Source of the DNA: Oscillospiraceae bacterium
GTDB taxonomy: Bacteria > Bacillota > Clostridia > Oscillospirales > Oscillospiraceae
Length of the DNA: 64,000 nucleotides
Direction of reading: 5' to 3'
NCBI GenBank assembly: GCA_018385135.1
Contig: JAHAWY010000050.1
Location: 1-64,000 of the forward strand
Positions 16,309 through 24,714 of the stretch are shown here, in pieces. How positions within the stretch are numbered: position 1 is the stretch's first letter; each line of letters opens with the position of its first letter. Made by a program: the position numbers and the translations under genes. Under the pieces are notes generated by a model. That model was not told the DNA's origin. It made no database searches and saw only the letters and a program-made list of their open reading frames with translations.

Positions 16309-17886
16309 ATGAAATTCCCCAAGAGAACACTCGCACTTATTCTGGCGGTTCTTATGCTCACTGCTGCACTGAGCGCCTGCTCCGGCGGCAAGCAGGGCGA
16401 GACCCAGACAGAAACCGATCCCACCCCCCAAAGCGGCAACGCCGAGGGAGCAAACATCGGCGAGCCGGTCATGGGCGGTGACCTCCGTGTCGGCATAGCA
16501 CAGGATCTTGACGACACCTTCGACCCCCACAACATTATTTCGGCAGGCACAAGAGAGGTGCTGTTCAACATCTATGAGGGTCTTGTAAAGCCCGATAACG
16601 ATGGAAATCTTGTTCCTGCGGTAGCTGAAAGCGTTGATATTTCCGAAGCGGGCGACAGCTTTACGTTCACCCTGCGTGAAGGCGTTAAGTTCCACAACGG
16701 AGAAACCGTTACAGCGGAGGACGTTGTATACTCCGTTTCCCGTGCGGCAGGTCTCGGCGCGGACAAGCCCATGATTGACGGTATGCAGATCATCACCTCG
16801 GTTGAGGCTACAGATGAAAAGACCGTTGTTGTCACTCTCGGTGAACCGAACATCGAGATGCTCGCTCTGCTTACAGCGGGCATTATCCCCGCAGGCAGCG
16901 ACCCTGCTGTTGAAACTGTCGGCACAGGACCATTTAAATTCGTTTCCCGCATACCGCAGGAAAGCATTGTAATAGAAAAATTCGACGAGTACTGGGGAAC
17001 TCCCGCCTACGTCGATTCAGTAACATACAAGATTATTGACTCGGGCGAAACCATAGTCATGTCTCTCAAGAGCGGCGCGCTTGACCTCGTTGCCCACCTT
17101 ACCAGCGCGCAGGTAAACGAGCTTGGCGACGACTTTACTGTCCTTGATGGTACTATGAATCTCGTTCAGGCGGTTTACCTCAACAACGCCGTTGAGCCGT
17201 TCAACGACGTTAAGGTTCGTCAGGCTCTTGCTCACGCCATTGACCGTCAGCTAATTATGGACTTCCTGGCTGAGGGCAGGGGAGCGGCTGTTGGCAGCAG
17301 TATGTATCCTGCCTTTGAGAAGTATTTCGTTCCCGAGCTGGTCGATGAATACAGCTACGATCCGGAGCTTGCAAAGCAGCTTTTAGCTGACGCGGGCTAT
17401 CCCGACGGCTTTTCCTTTGACTGCACCGTTCCCTCCAACTATCAGCCCCATATTGATACGGCTGAGGTCGTTGCGCAGGAGCTTCAGGCGGTCGGTGTTT
17501 CTATGAACATCAAGCTTGTTGACTGGGAAACATGGCTGAGTGAGACCTATCTCGGACGCAACTATCAAGCCACCATCGTAGGTGTTGACGCAGCTATGAT
17601 GACAGCGCGCGCCATGCTTGAACGCTTCACAAGCGACGCGGGCAACAACTTTGTCAACTTTTCGAGCGCAGAGTACGATGAGACCTTTGCAGCTGCCATT
17701 TCCTGCACCGACGATGCCGAGCAGACAGAGCTTTACAAAAAGCTCCAGACCATTCTTGCCGAGGAAGCTGCAAACCTCTATATACAAGACCTTTGTGACC
17801 TCGTTGCAATGCGCAAGGGCGTAGGTGGATATGAGTTTTACCCCATCTACGTCATGGATATGTCAAAAGTCTACTTCACAAACTAA
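16309..17886 (+). CDS. ABC importer substrate-binding lipoprotein (SBP_bac_5, Dpp/Opp type)
   Basis: A 525-residue extracytoplasmic binding protein. The signal peptide ends in the lipobox LSAC with Cys at 24; a short Ser/Gly/Glu linker follows; then the family-5 fold with DPHNIISAGTREVLFNIYEGL, the conserved VKFHNGETVTAEDVVYS and FNDVKVRQALAHAID. Family members bind di- or oligopeptides, nickel complexes, or other small ligands; the ligand cannot be read from sequence. It is first in a five-gene importer operon, with AAGGAG eleven bases upstream of the start. Confidence 0.92.
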   Translation: MKFPKRTLALILAVLMLTAALSACSGGKQGETQTETDPTPQSGNAEGANIGEPVMGGDLRVGIAQDLDDTFDPHNIISAGTREVLFNIYEGLVKPDNDGNLVPAVAESVDISEAGDSFTFTLREGVKFHNGETVTAEDVVYSVSRAAGLGADKPMIDGMQIITSVEATDEKTVVVTLGEPNIEMLALLTAGIIPAGSDPAVETVGTGPFKFVSRIPQESIVIEKFDEYWGTPAYVDSVTYKIIDSGETIVMSLKSGALDLVAHLTSAQVNELGDDFTVLDGTMNLVQAVYLNNAVEPFNDVKVRQALAHAIDRQLIMDFLAEGRGAAVGSSMYPAFEKYFVPELVDEYSYDPELAKQLLADAGYPDGFSFDCTVPSNYQPHIDTAEVVAQELQAVGVSMNIKLVDWETWLSETYLGRNYQATIVGVDAAMMTARAMLERFTSDAGNNFVNFSSAEYDETFAAAISCTDDAEQTELYKKLQTILAEEAANLYIQDLCDLVAMRKGVGGYEFYPIYVMDMSKVYFTN

Positions 17887-17934
17887 CAGTGTTGGTGCTG
17901 TGACAAGCCATAAGGCGGACGCAGCCCCAAAAAT

Positions 17935-17980
17935 GCAAAGCGGAGCGGTCTTTGCTTTTGAAAGAGCCGCTCTGCTTTGC
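17935..17980 (+). other. Intercistronic stem-loop in the importer operon
   Basis: A 14-bp stem GCAAAGCGGAGCGG / CCGCTCTGCTTTGC with one wobble, in the 199-base gap between the binding-protein gene and the first permease gene. There is no T run, so it is more likely an RNA-stabilising or partly terminating element that raises binding-protein mRNA over permease mRNA, a common pattern in such operons. That role is inferred. Confidence 0.6.
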
Positions 17981-18085
17981 TTGCGTGCATTTGCGGATAT
18001 TTCGCGCGATACACGCTTGCATCCGCAAAAGGCGGAAAAATGCCGAATTCTCTGAATGCTGACGGCAAATTAGACGGAGGGAAAA

Positions 18086-19027
18086 ATGCGATACGTTCTA
18101 AAAAAAGCCTGTGTATTCGTTGCTACTCTCCTCGTTATATCAGTGTTTGTTTTTCTTGCCTTTCAGATTATCCCCGGCGACCCGACGACCAGAATGCTGG
18201 GAACCCAAGCGACGCCGGAAAAGGTGGAGGCTTTGCGCGAGGAGCTTGGTTTGAACGCTCCTCCCGTGCTAAGATACTTCCGTTGGCTGAAGGGCTTTGT
18301 TACGGGCGATTTCGGTATGTCATACAGCTACAATATGCCTGTCAATGAGCTTCTTTCAGGAAAGCTCGGCATAACGGCAGCGCTTACAGTGCTTAGCTTT
18401 ATTATGGTCGTGCTTATCTCCTTTCCGCTGGGGATACTGCTTGCCCGCTTTGCGCACAGCCTTACTGACAGGTTATTTATGTTGTTTAATCAAATCGTAA
18501 TGTCCATACCGCCGTTTTTTGTCGGCATAATATTTACCTATATTTTCGGTTTGGTGCTTAAGCTTTTCACACCGGGTGAGTTTATTCACCATGCTGATGA
18601 CTCCGCGGGCTTTTGGGGATATTTGTTTTTCCCCGCACTTGCCATTGCTTTGCCGAAAAGCGCAATGGTAGTAAAAATCTTGCGAAGCAGCATGGTCAGC
18701 CAGCTTCAGGAGGACTATGTTCGCACCGCTTTCTCCCGCGGAAACAGCCACTGGCGTGTTTTAAGAATGCATGTGCTGCGAAACGCCATAATTCCGGTTG
18801 TAACCTTTTTAGCGGTAACTTTGGTCGATATCTTTGCTGCCAGCATCATCATCGAGCAGGTTTTTGCCATACCCGGCTTAGGTCGCCTGCTTTTAGGCTC
18901 CATAACGGGACGCGACCTGCCTGTGGTGCAGACGATAATAATGATTATCGCTGTTATCGTTATAACGGTGAATTTTATTGCGGATATTTCCTATAAATAC
19001 ATTGACCCGCGCATTCGCTTCCGCTGA
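18086..19027 (+). CDS. ABC importer permease, DppB/OppB type
   Basis: A 313-residue integral membrane protein with about six helices. The first helix (about 9-30) is followed by the extracytoplasmic DPTTRMLGTQATPEKVEALREELG signature region of DppB/OppB proteins. The EAA-type loop for ATPase contact is SRGNSHWRVLRMHVLRNA, and the end TVNFIADISYKYIDPRIRF is canonical. It has a GGAGGG ribosome site and pairs with the DppC-type permease downstream. Confidence 0.93.
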   Translation: MRYVLKKACVFVATLLVISVFVFLAFQIIPGDPTTRMLGTQATPEKVEALREELGLNAPPVLRYFRWLKGFVTGDFGMSYSYNMPVNELLSGKLGITAALTVLSFIMVVLISFPLGILLARFAHSLTDRLFMLFNQIVMSIPPFFVGIIFTYIFGLVLKLFTPGEFIHHADDSAGFWGYLFFPALAIALPKSAMVVKILRSSMVSQLQEDYVRTAFSRGNSHWRVLRMHVLRNAIIPVVTFLAVTLVDIFAASIIIEQVFAIPGLGRLLLGSITGRDLPVVQTIIMIIAVIVITVNFIADISYKYIDPRIRFR

Positions 19028-19066
19028 TGCGGAGGCGCTCAAGAGCATAAGTTCAGGAGGGGCATC

Positions 19067-19909
19067 GTGAGAAGAACGCCCAACTACAACTTAATACTAG
19101 GCTGCACCTTAACTGCCGCCACCGTTTCGGTAATAATTCTTGGCTTTTTCTGGACTCCATATGAGCCGGACGCGATGAGCATTGCCGAACGCAGCGTCAG
19201 CCCGTGCGCAGCCCACCTTTTAGGAACGGACAATTTCGGGCGCGATATTCTAAGCCGGGTAATGCAGGGAGCGGGGACAACACTTGAGATCGCCTTCTTG
19301 GCGGTTTCCATTGGAGCGACCTGCGGAACGCTTATCGGAGGCTTAACGGGCTATTTCGGCGGAATCGCCGATGAAATAATAATGCGCGTTAACGACGCGG
19401 TAACAGCATTTCCGAGCGTGCTTTTGGCATTGGTTGCCGTTGCGATCACAGGCGGCGGAAAAACGAATTTGATAATCGTTTTGGGAATCCTGTTTATACC
19501 CAGCTTTGCCCGCGTTGTACGCGGCGAATTTGCAAAGCAGCGCAATATGGACTATGTAAAAAACGCTAAGCTCATGGGCGTTACCAATTTGCGCATCATG
19601 TTTGTTCACATTTTGCCTAATATAGCGCCTGTGCTTTTAAGCTCCATAGCCATTGGCTTTAATAACGCTGTGCTTGCGGAGGCGAGCATGAGCTTTCTCG
19701 GTGTCGGTGTTGGACCGACGGAGAGCGCAAGTCTGGGCAGAATGCTGCTCGACGCGGAGGCATATCTGTTCTCTGCTCCGTGGCAGGCGCTGTCTGCGGG
19801 CTTTGCTATTACCATTCTAATACTTGGCTTTGCACTAATATCTGACGGGATGGGTTACAGACCCACTTGGAGACCCGTTGCGAAACGGAGGCGTAAGGCA
19901 GATGCTTGA
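19067..19909 (+). CDS. ABC importer permease, DppC/OppC type
   Basis: A 280-residue membrane protein with a GTG start behind AGGAGG. An N-terminal helix (about 12-30) is followed by HLLGTDNFGRDILSRVMQGA, the DppC/OppC signature. The EAA loop lies around NAKLMGVTNLRIMFVHILPN. The C-terminal part has ASMSFLGVGVGPTESASLG and the terminal LISDGMGYRPTWRP. Its last 8 bases overlap the first ATPase gene. Confidence 0.93.
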   Translation: MRRTPNYNLILGCTLTAATVSVIILGFFWTPYEPDAMSIAERSVSPCAAHLLGTDNFGRDILSRVMQGAGTTLEIAFLAVSIGATCGTLIGGLTGYFGGIADEIIMRVNDAVTAFPSVLLALVAVAITGGGKTNLIIVLGILFIPSFARVVRGEFAKQRNMDYVKNAKLMGVTNLRIMFVHILPNIAPVLLSSIAIGFNNAVLAEASMSFLGVGVGPTESASLGRMLLDAEAYLFSAPWQALSAGFAITILILGFALISDGMGYRPTWRPVAKRRRKADA

Positions 19910-20690
19910 TATAAAGAACCTTAAAGTATCCTTTAACGACGGACGCAAGGGCATCGCGGTTTCCGGCATAGATTTGCATATGGAGGCGGGAGACACGCTC
20001 GGTCTTGTTGGCGAGTCCGGCTCTGGAAAAACCGTCACCGCGCTGACTGTTGCAGGACTTTTGCAAAAGGACAGAGCCACCGTTGAGGGTGAGGTTATGT
20101 TTGAGGGCAAGGATCTTCTCAAATGCACCGTTGACGAAATGCGTTTGTTGCAGGGCAAGGACATCGGTGTCATTTTTCAAGAGCCGATGACAAGCCTTGA
20201 CCCGCTCATGCGCATTGGACGCCAAATCGAAGAAACGGTTAAGGTTCATTGCAAGTTCTCGGCAGAGGAGCGCCGCCGCATGGCGCTTGAGGTCATGCGC
20301 CTTGTTGGACTGCCCGAACCTGATGTGACCTATAAAAAATACCCGCATCAGCTTTCGGGTGGTCAGCGCCAGAGAGCGATGATAGCCTCTGCCTTTATCA
20401 CGCATCCCAAGCTCCTTATTCTTGATGAGCCTACTACGGCTTTGGATGTTACAATTCAGGCGCAGATTTTGGAGCTTCTAAAGAAACTCAACGAAAAATG
20501 TGGTGTCAGCCTGCTGTTTATTTCCCACGATCTGCGTGTTGTGCGCCGCGTGTGCAAAAAGGTTGCCGTAATGTATCATGGCGAGATCGTGGAGCAGGGC
20601 GACACAGATCAAGTTTTCAACAACCCCCAGCATGAATACACAAAGCGACTGGTAGAGGCGGTAACCACAAGGAGACGAGCAAATGTCTGA
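19902..20690 (+). CDS. ABC importer ATPase, DppD type
   Basis: A 262-residue nucleotide-binding subunit starting at the ATG of 19902, behind GGAGG; the track start is 24 bases too early. Walker A GESGSGKT (37-44), signature LSGGQRQR, Walker [13 protein letters not shown] and the switch His in FISHDLRV are all intact. It ends soon after [11 protein letters not shown] and so lacks the C-terminal Oligo_HPY extension of many DppD/OppD proteins (usually 320 or more residues). It overlaps both neighbours by 8 bases. Confidence 0.92.
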   Translation: MLDIKNLKVSFNDGRKGIAVSGIDLHMEAGDTLGLVGESGSGKTVTALTVAGLLQKDRATVEGEVMFEGKDLLKCTVDEMRLLQGKDIGVIFQEPMTSLDPLMRIGRQIEETVKVHCKFSAEERRRMALEVMRLVGLPEPDVTYKKYPHQLSGGQRQRAMIASAFITHPKLLILDEPTTALDVTIQAQILELLKKLNEKCGVSLLFISHDLRVVRRVCKKVAVMYHGEIVEQGDTDQVFNNPQHEYTKRLVEAVTTRRRANV

Positions 20691-21417
20691 ACCCGTGCTT
20701 GAAGTAAAAAACCTCAGCGCACATTATATAACTCATGGCTTTCTCGGCAAACAGACGCGAAAGCAGGTGCTCGATGACGTCAGCTTCACCGTATATCAGG
20801 GCGAGATTCTCGGTCTTGTGGGTGAATCCGGCTGTGGCAAATCTACACTGTCCAAGGCAATTTTAGGTCTGCACACAGATTACGAGGGTGAGATAATCCA
20901 CCATACCGAGCGTCCGCAGATGGTCTTTCAAGACCCCTTTGGCTCGCTTAACCCGGCAAAAACCATTGAGTGGATAGTTGAAGAACCGCTTCGCGCTTAC
21001 GGTAAATATGGCAAGGCGGAGCGCCACGAGCGAGTTATGGATATGCTGCGCCGCGTCGGTTTGGGTGAGCAATTTGCCGACCGCAAGCCGCGCGAGCTCT
21101 CTGGAGGTCAGCGTCAGCGTGTGGGCATTGCCGTTGCGCTTATTCAGCGTCCTCGCTTCATTATCGCCGATGAGCCTGTTTCCGCGCTCGATGTTACCAT
21201 ACAGGCACAGATTTTGGAGCTGTTGCTCGAACTGCGCGAGGAACTGGATCTGAGCTACCTGTTCATATCGCATGATCTGAATGTAATTCGCCAGATTAGT
21301 GACAGGGTGATGGTAATGAACGAAGGCAAAATAGTTGAGCAGGGTAAGCCTGAGGAGGTTTTCAGTTCTCCAAAGACCGATTACGCAAAGAAGCTCATTT
21401 CAGCTTCGCTAATATAA
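20683..21417 (+). CDS. ABC importer ATPase, DppF type
   Basis: A 244-residue second ATPase of the importer. Walker [10 protein letters not shown] (47-55), Q-loop [12 protein letters not shown], signature [10 protein letters not shown], Walker [13 protein letters not shown] and switch FISHDLNV are intact. It too stops short of an Oligo_HPY domain. It closes the operon and a strong terminator begins at its stop codon. With DppD it would energise uptake through the two permeases. Confidence 0.93.
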   Translation: MSEPVLEVKNLSAHYITHGFLGKQTRKQVLDDVSFTVYQGEILGLVGESGCGKSTLSKAILGLHTDYEGEIIHHTERPQMVFQDPFGSLNPAKTIEWIVEEPLRAYGKYGKAERHERVMDMLRRVGLGEQFADRKPRELSGGQRQRVGIAVALIQRPRFIIADEPVSALDVTIQAQILELLLELREELDLSYLFISHDLNVIRQISDRVMVMNEGKIVEQGKPEEVFSSPKTDYAKKLISASLI

Positions 21418-21451
21418 AAAAAGCAGTCTGCCTGGGCAGACTGCTTTTTTT
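21416..21451 (+). terminator. Terminator of the ABC importer operon
   Basis: AAGCAGTCTGCC TGG... stem pairing with GCAGACTGCTT, flanked by an A run and a run of seven T residues, directly after the last ATPase gene. Confidence 0.93.
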
Positions 21452-21528
21452 ATGCAGTATTTATCGGTTATAGAAACGGTTCTGCGATTTTGCTCATTCG
21501 CGGGCAAAGTATGTTCTTTTTCGCTTTT

Positions 21529-23715
21529 TTATTTAACGGTAAATTCGCCGCTTACGCCGCTGAAGCTTGTGTATCTGCCCAAGAGGTTTCGGGCAACGCC
21601 GTTATATCTGAAGCGGTAGATGCCGGGCTCGGCGTCCTTTAAAAGCCATGTAAATGTAATCTGCGAATAGGACGAGAGACTTGCCCCCTGGCGCTCCCAT
21701 TTAAAGGTGGTGTAGGGGTCGGCCTCGGTCAGAAGCGTCTGCCACTCGCCATTTTCGTCTTTAAGCTGAACCTCCATATATGCGAAGCTTTCGGGGTCAA
21801 AGTATTTTTCCAGTGTTTCGCTGCGCTTTAGCTCGGGAATATTTCTGGGGCAGGCTGCCTGGAATACCGCCGTAACGGTTTCGCCATAGCTGTATTCGCT
21901 GTTCACATCGGTAAGCACAGTGCCGAAGCTGCCCGCGTCACGGACAACGCCCGTTGCAGCAGCGGAGGTTTTGATGATTGGATCGCCGCTCTTATCTGGG
22001 GCGCTTGGACCGATGGCGGCGGGAGTGCCGTCAACAAGGGCTTGGCAGAGCTTGTCAAGCTCCTGTGTCAGCGCCGCGCCGCTCCAAGGTCCAAAGAGAA
22101 CGGTTGAGCCTTCATAATTCTGCGCGGCGTATTCCTCGCGCGTTGTAACATACTGGCTGTAAGAATTGGTGAGGGTGGAAAAAACGATCTCATTAATTCC
22201 GGCAGGCTCAAGCGTTTCCATAAGCACTTCCTTCATGCGTCTTGCCTGCATGGCGGTGCATTCAAAGGGAACGCCTATGATGGCGAGGTCGCCGATGGTG
22301 AAAACTTGTAGTGGCTGGATGGTCTGCATAAGGTCTCCAACTGGCAGAGCAACAACCTTCTCCTTTTGAAGCTCGGCGTGTTCATAAGAGCCGAGCACAC
22401 CCTGCGCTGCGGGCCACAGAGGTCCAAGCACATATTGCAGACCATTTAGTTGCAGCGACGTGAAACGGAAGGTGTTTTTAACCCATTTGCCGTCTTTAAA
22501 CTCAAAGGTGTTTTTGACCTCGCCCTCAGCCGCGTAGTCAACCGGCGCGCCTTCCTCGTCACCCGCCATTATGCCTGCGCCAATGCAGGGCTCGCCTGTG
22601 CGCGCGTTGTAAATATCGTCGTAGGGCATGGCGTATTCGCCGATATATGCCGGGTCCACGAGAATGTCGCTGAAATCAACGGTAGTGTAGCGGTAGTCAA
22701 TATCGGATGAGAGCAGTGTTTGTGCGCGGCTATAAAGACTGAGCGCGGCGTCAAGCTCCTTTTGTCCGTGGACGATTTCATTTTCAATAACGGAAAGAGA
22801 AGGGTCAAGCTGGTTGGGGCGAAGGAAGTCAGCCGTGGGGTCGTCAGCCTGAGGCTGGTTGGGGCTTGCGTCGCCGCTTTCGCTTTGAGCAAAGGCGGCT
22901 ACGAAGCCGCTGCCCTTGAGCTGCTCAAACTTGTATGCGGCGTAGCCCTTGTGGTCGCCGGAAACGTAGGTGTTGTCAATGCTGTTGGAGGTGCCGTGAG
23001 AGCCGAACCAGTTTAGAGAGCCAAGCTCCGTACCGTCAGCGCCCTCAAAGCGAAGCAGAGTCATTTCGTTGTTTAAGGTTTGGGGGTATTCATTGGCGTC
23101 AATGTTCCATGAATATGCCTCAAGAGAGCGGTTGTAAACGGCGTTTTCAATATCGCCCTGTGCGATTTTGATGCTGCCGGGCTGCAAGGAATTGTGCGCA
23201 TTTTCGATTGCGTCGGCAATACCGTCGATTATGATGTCGTAATAGAGGTCGTCATAACCGGGAACGCCGTTTACCAAGTCATAAAGCGGATACCAGGACA
23301 CATTCGACGGCGATGAATGGCAGTGTGTTGCTGCGAGCATGACGTTCTGCTCGGTATAAAGGTCACCCAGTCCGCGTGCTTTAAGCTCCTTGAGAACGCC
23401 GGGCTTGATGCTTTCAGTCATATGTACCATTTCGGCACTTACATAGACGATGCGCTCGCCCTGAGGCTCGGCAAGGATGAAGGCTCTTGCGTAAAGCTTC
23501 ATCAAAACTCCCTCCATAATGTCGCCGAGGGAGTTATAGCCGGTGCTTATCTCCGTAACAGGTCCTGTGATGTCGCCGGTGCCGACACCGATGAGCAGTT
23601 CGTTTGATGCTGCTGCCGCCTTTCCCGTTATGGGTGTCGCAACGCAGACTCCAAGCAGCAGCACTGCGCAAAGCGTAATGGAAAGCGCACGGCGCAGGTC
23701 TTTAAAATGTCTCAT
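21529..23715 (-). CDS. Secreted neutral/alkaline ceramidase homologue
   Basis: A 728-residue protein from the ATG at 23715; the track's upstream TTG is outside the signal peptide. A signal peptide (about 1-36) precedes LLIGVGTGDITGP, the start of the neutral ceramidase fold. Zinc ligands are in ATHCHSSPS (about 132) and WFGSHGTSN (about 240); the catalytic Ser lies in QSESGDASPN (about 281); further ligands are in GVPFECTAMQARR (about 483) and the Tyr of NSYSQYVTTREEY (about 519). The C-terminal immunoglobulin-like domain is present. Neutral ceramidases split ceramide into sphingosine and fatty acid. Clostridia generally do not make sphingolipids, so a host, dietary or Bacteroides ceramide is the likely substrate. 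It has its own promoter. Confidence 0.9.
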   Translation of the reverse strand: MRHFKDLRRALSITLCAVLLLGVCVATPITGKAAAASNELLIGVGTGDITGPVTEISTGYNSLGDIMEGVLMKLYARAFILAEPQGERIVYVSAEMVHMTESIKPGVLKELKARGLGDLYTEQNVMLAATHCHSSPSNVSWYPLYDLVNGVPGYDDLYYDIIIDGIADAIENAHNSLQPGSIKIAQGDIENAVYNRSLEAYSWNIDANEYPQTLNNEMTLLRFEGADGTELGSLNWFGSHGTSNSIDNTYVSGDHKGYAAYKFEQLKGSGFVAAFAQSESGDASPNQPQADDPTADFLRPNQLDPSLSVIENEIVHGQKELDAALSLYSRAQTLLSSDIDYRYTTVDFSDILVDPAYIGEYAMPYDDIYNARTGEPCIGAGIMAGDEEGAPVDYAAEGEVKNTFEFKDGKWVKNTFRFTSLQLNGLQYVLGPLWPAAQGVLGSYEHAELQKEKVVALPVGDLMQTIQPLQVFTIGDLAIIGVPFECTAMQARRMKEVLMETLEPAGINEIVFSTLTNSYSQYVTTREEYAAQNYEGSTVLFGPWSGAALTQELDKLCQALVDGTPAAIGPSAPDKSGDPIIKTSAAATGVVRDAGSFGTVLTDVNSEYSYGETVTAVFQAACPRNIPELKRSETLEKYFDPESFAYMEVQLKDENGEWQTLLTEADPYTTFKWERQGASLSSYSQITFTWLLKDAEPGIYRFRYNGVARNLLGRYTSFSGVSGEFTVK

Positions 23716-23781
23716 AATATACACTTCTCTCAATAGTTTTTTGCAGGGCTTTTCCTGCAATTGGAAAAAACAATTTAAACT

Positions 23782-23810
23782 ATTTTACAATAAGCCCGAT
23801 GGATTTTCAA
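23782..23810 (-). promoter_or_regulatory. Promoter of the ceramidase gene
   Basis: Minus-strand TTGAAA (23805-23810), 17-base spacer, TAAAAT (23782-23787), about 70 bases upstream of the start. The leader holds a short hairpin TTGCAGG/CCTGCAA (23741-23760). Confidence 0.65.
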
Positions 23811-23831
23811 TGGTGTTTAATGAAACCGCCT

Positions 23832-24524
23832 CTATTTTATTTTTAAACTGCGCAGATAGTCTTTGCTTTCTTTCGGAATGCGCCTGCTCTCAACGCATTT
23901 TTGAATTGCCTTGTTGTGAGTCCATTTTTCAAGGCGGCATTCCGTGAAATAGGGCATTATGTACTCAGGCTGCTTTGCCAGTGCAGTAGCAAAATACCAC
24001 GCGATCATCATGTTGATGTAGTATTCCTCGCTCTTGACGCAGGCGACCATTTCCGCGTATTCGGGCTTGAACGCCTCATCCAAATAGAAGCTCATCAGCA
24101 TTTCGATGCCGAAGCGGACTGTATAGGTTTTGCCGCTGTCCATCCATTCGCGGATTTTTACGAGAAGCTCAGGCAGGTGCTTTTTAAACACCTTGGGGGA
24201 TATGAGGTCGCAGGTCGCCCAGTTGTCGATATAGGGTAAGAAAGCGTCAACCGCGTGAAGCGCCTCGTCGTAATCCTTTATTGTTTCCAGCAAAAAGCCG
24301 TGGAGATTGTTTTCATCATAGTATTTGTGCGGCAGGATATTAATAAACTCCCGTGCATCGGGCGTTTTGGCAAGGTTCTTTGCAAACGCTCTAAGCTCAG
24401 GTGTGCGCACGCCGATAACGGTATCGGGGTCTATATTCGGCATAAGCCTGCACTGAAAAGCCTTATAATCAAGGTCTTGCAGCGAAAAAAGACGCTTGCG
24501 AATCCTTGTCTCGACATTTGGCAT
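23832..24524 (-). CDS. DNA alkylation repair protein, AlkD-like HEAT-repeat
   Basis: A 230-residue all-helical protein starting at ATG 24524 behind AAGGAAGTG. It shows the AlkD-family pattern: GVRTPELRAFAKNLAK, then EENNLHGFLLE-like YYDENNLHGFLLETIK, IDNWATCDLI, RFGIEMLMSFYL and MMIAWYFATALAKQP. AlkD glycosylases remove N3/N7-alkylpurines; close clostridial relatives are usually annotated as DNA alkylation repair proteins without proven activity. It stands alone with its own promoter. Confidence 0.85.
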   Translation of the reverse strand: MPNVETRIRKRLFSLQDLDYKAFQCRLMPNIDPDTVIGVRTPELRAFAKNLAKTPDAREFINILPHKYYDENNLHGFLLETIKDYDEALHAVDAFLPYIDNWATCDLISPKVFKKHLPELLVKIREWMDSGKTYTVRFGIEMLMSFYLDEAFKPEYAEMVACVKSEEYYINMMIAWYFATALAKQPEYIMPYFTECRLEKWTHNKAIQKCVESRRIPKESKDYLRSLKIK

Positions 24525-24555
24525 AATTGTCACTTCCTTTCTGTGTTCTGTAAAC

Positions 24556-24584
24556 AATATATCAAAATGAGGGAAACGTGTAAA
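24556..24584 (-). promoter_or_regulatory. Promoter of the AlkD-like gene
   Basis: Minus-strand TTTACA (24579-24584), 17-base spacer, TATATT (24556-24561), about 35 bases before the start codon. Confidence 0.55.
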
Positions 24585-24654
24585 TGACTGCACGCAAAAG
24601 CATATATAAAAACACTATTTACGCTTGCCTGTATCATTTTTCGCCGCGTTTTGG

Positions 24655-24660
24655 TATAAT
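24655..24660 (+). promoter_or_regulatory. Extended -10 of the FAD oxidoreductase gene
   Basis: TGGTATAAT, an extended -10 element, 55 bases before the TTG start. No good -35 was found at normal spacing, as is common for extended -10 promoters. Confidence 0.5.
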
Positions 24661-24714
24661 AGACGAGGCGGCGGACGGTTTCAATACGCGCTCGCTGCAT
24701 TGGAGGATAACAGC

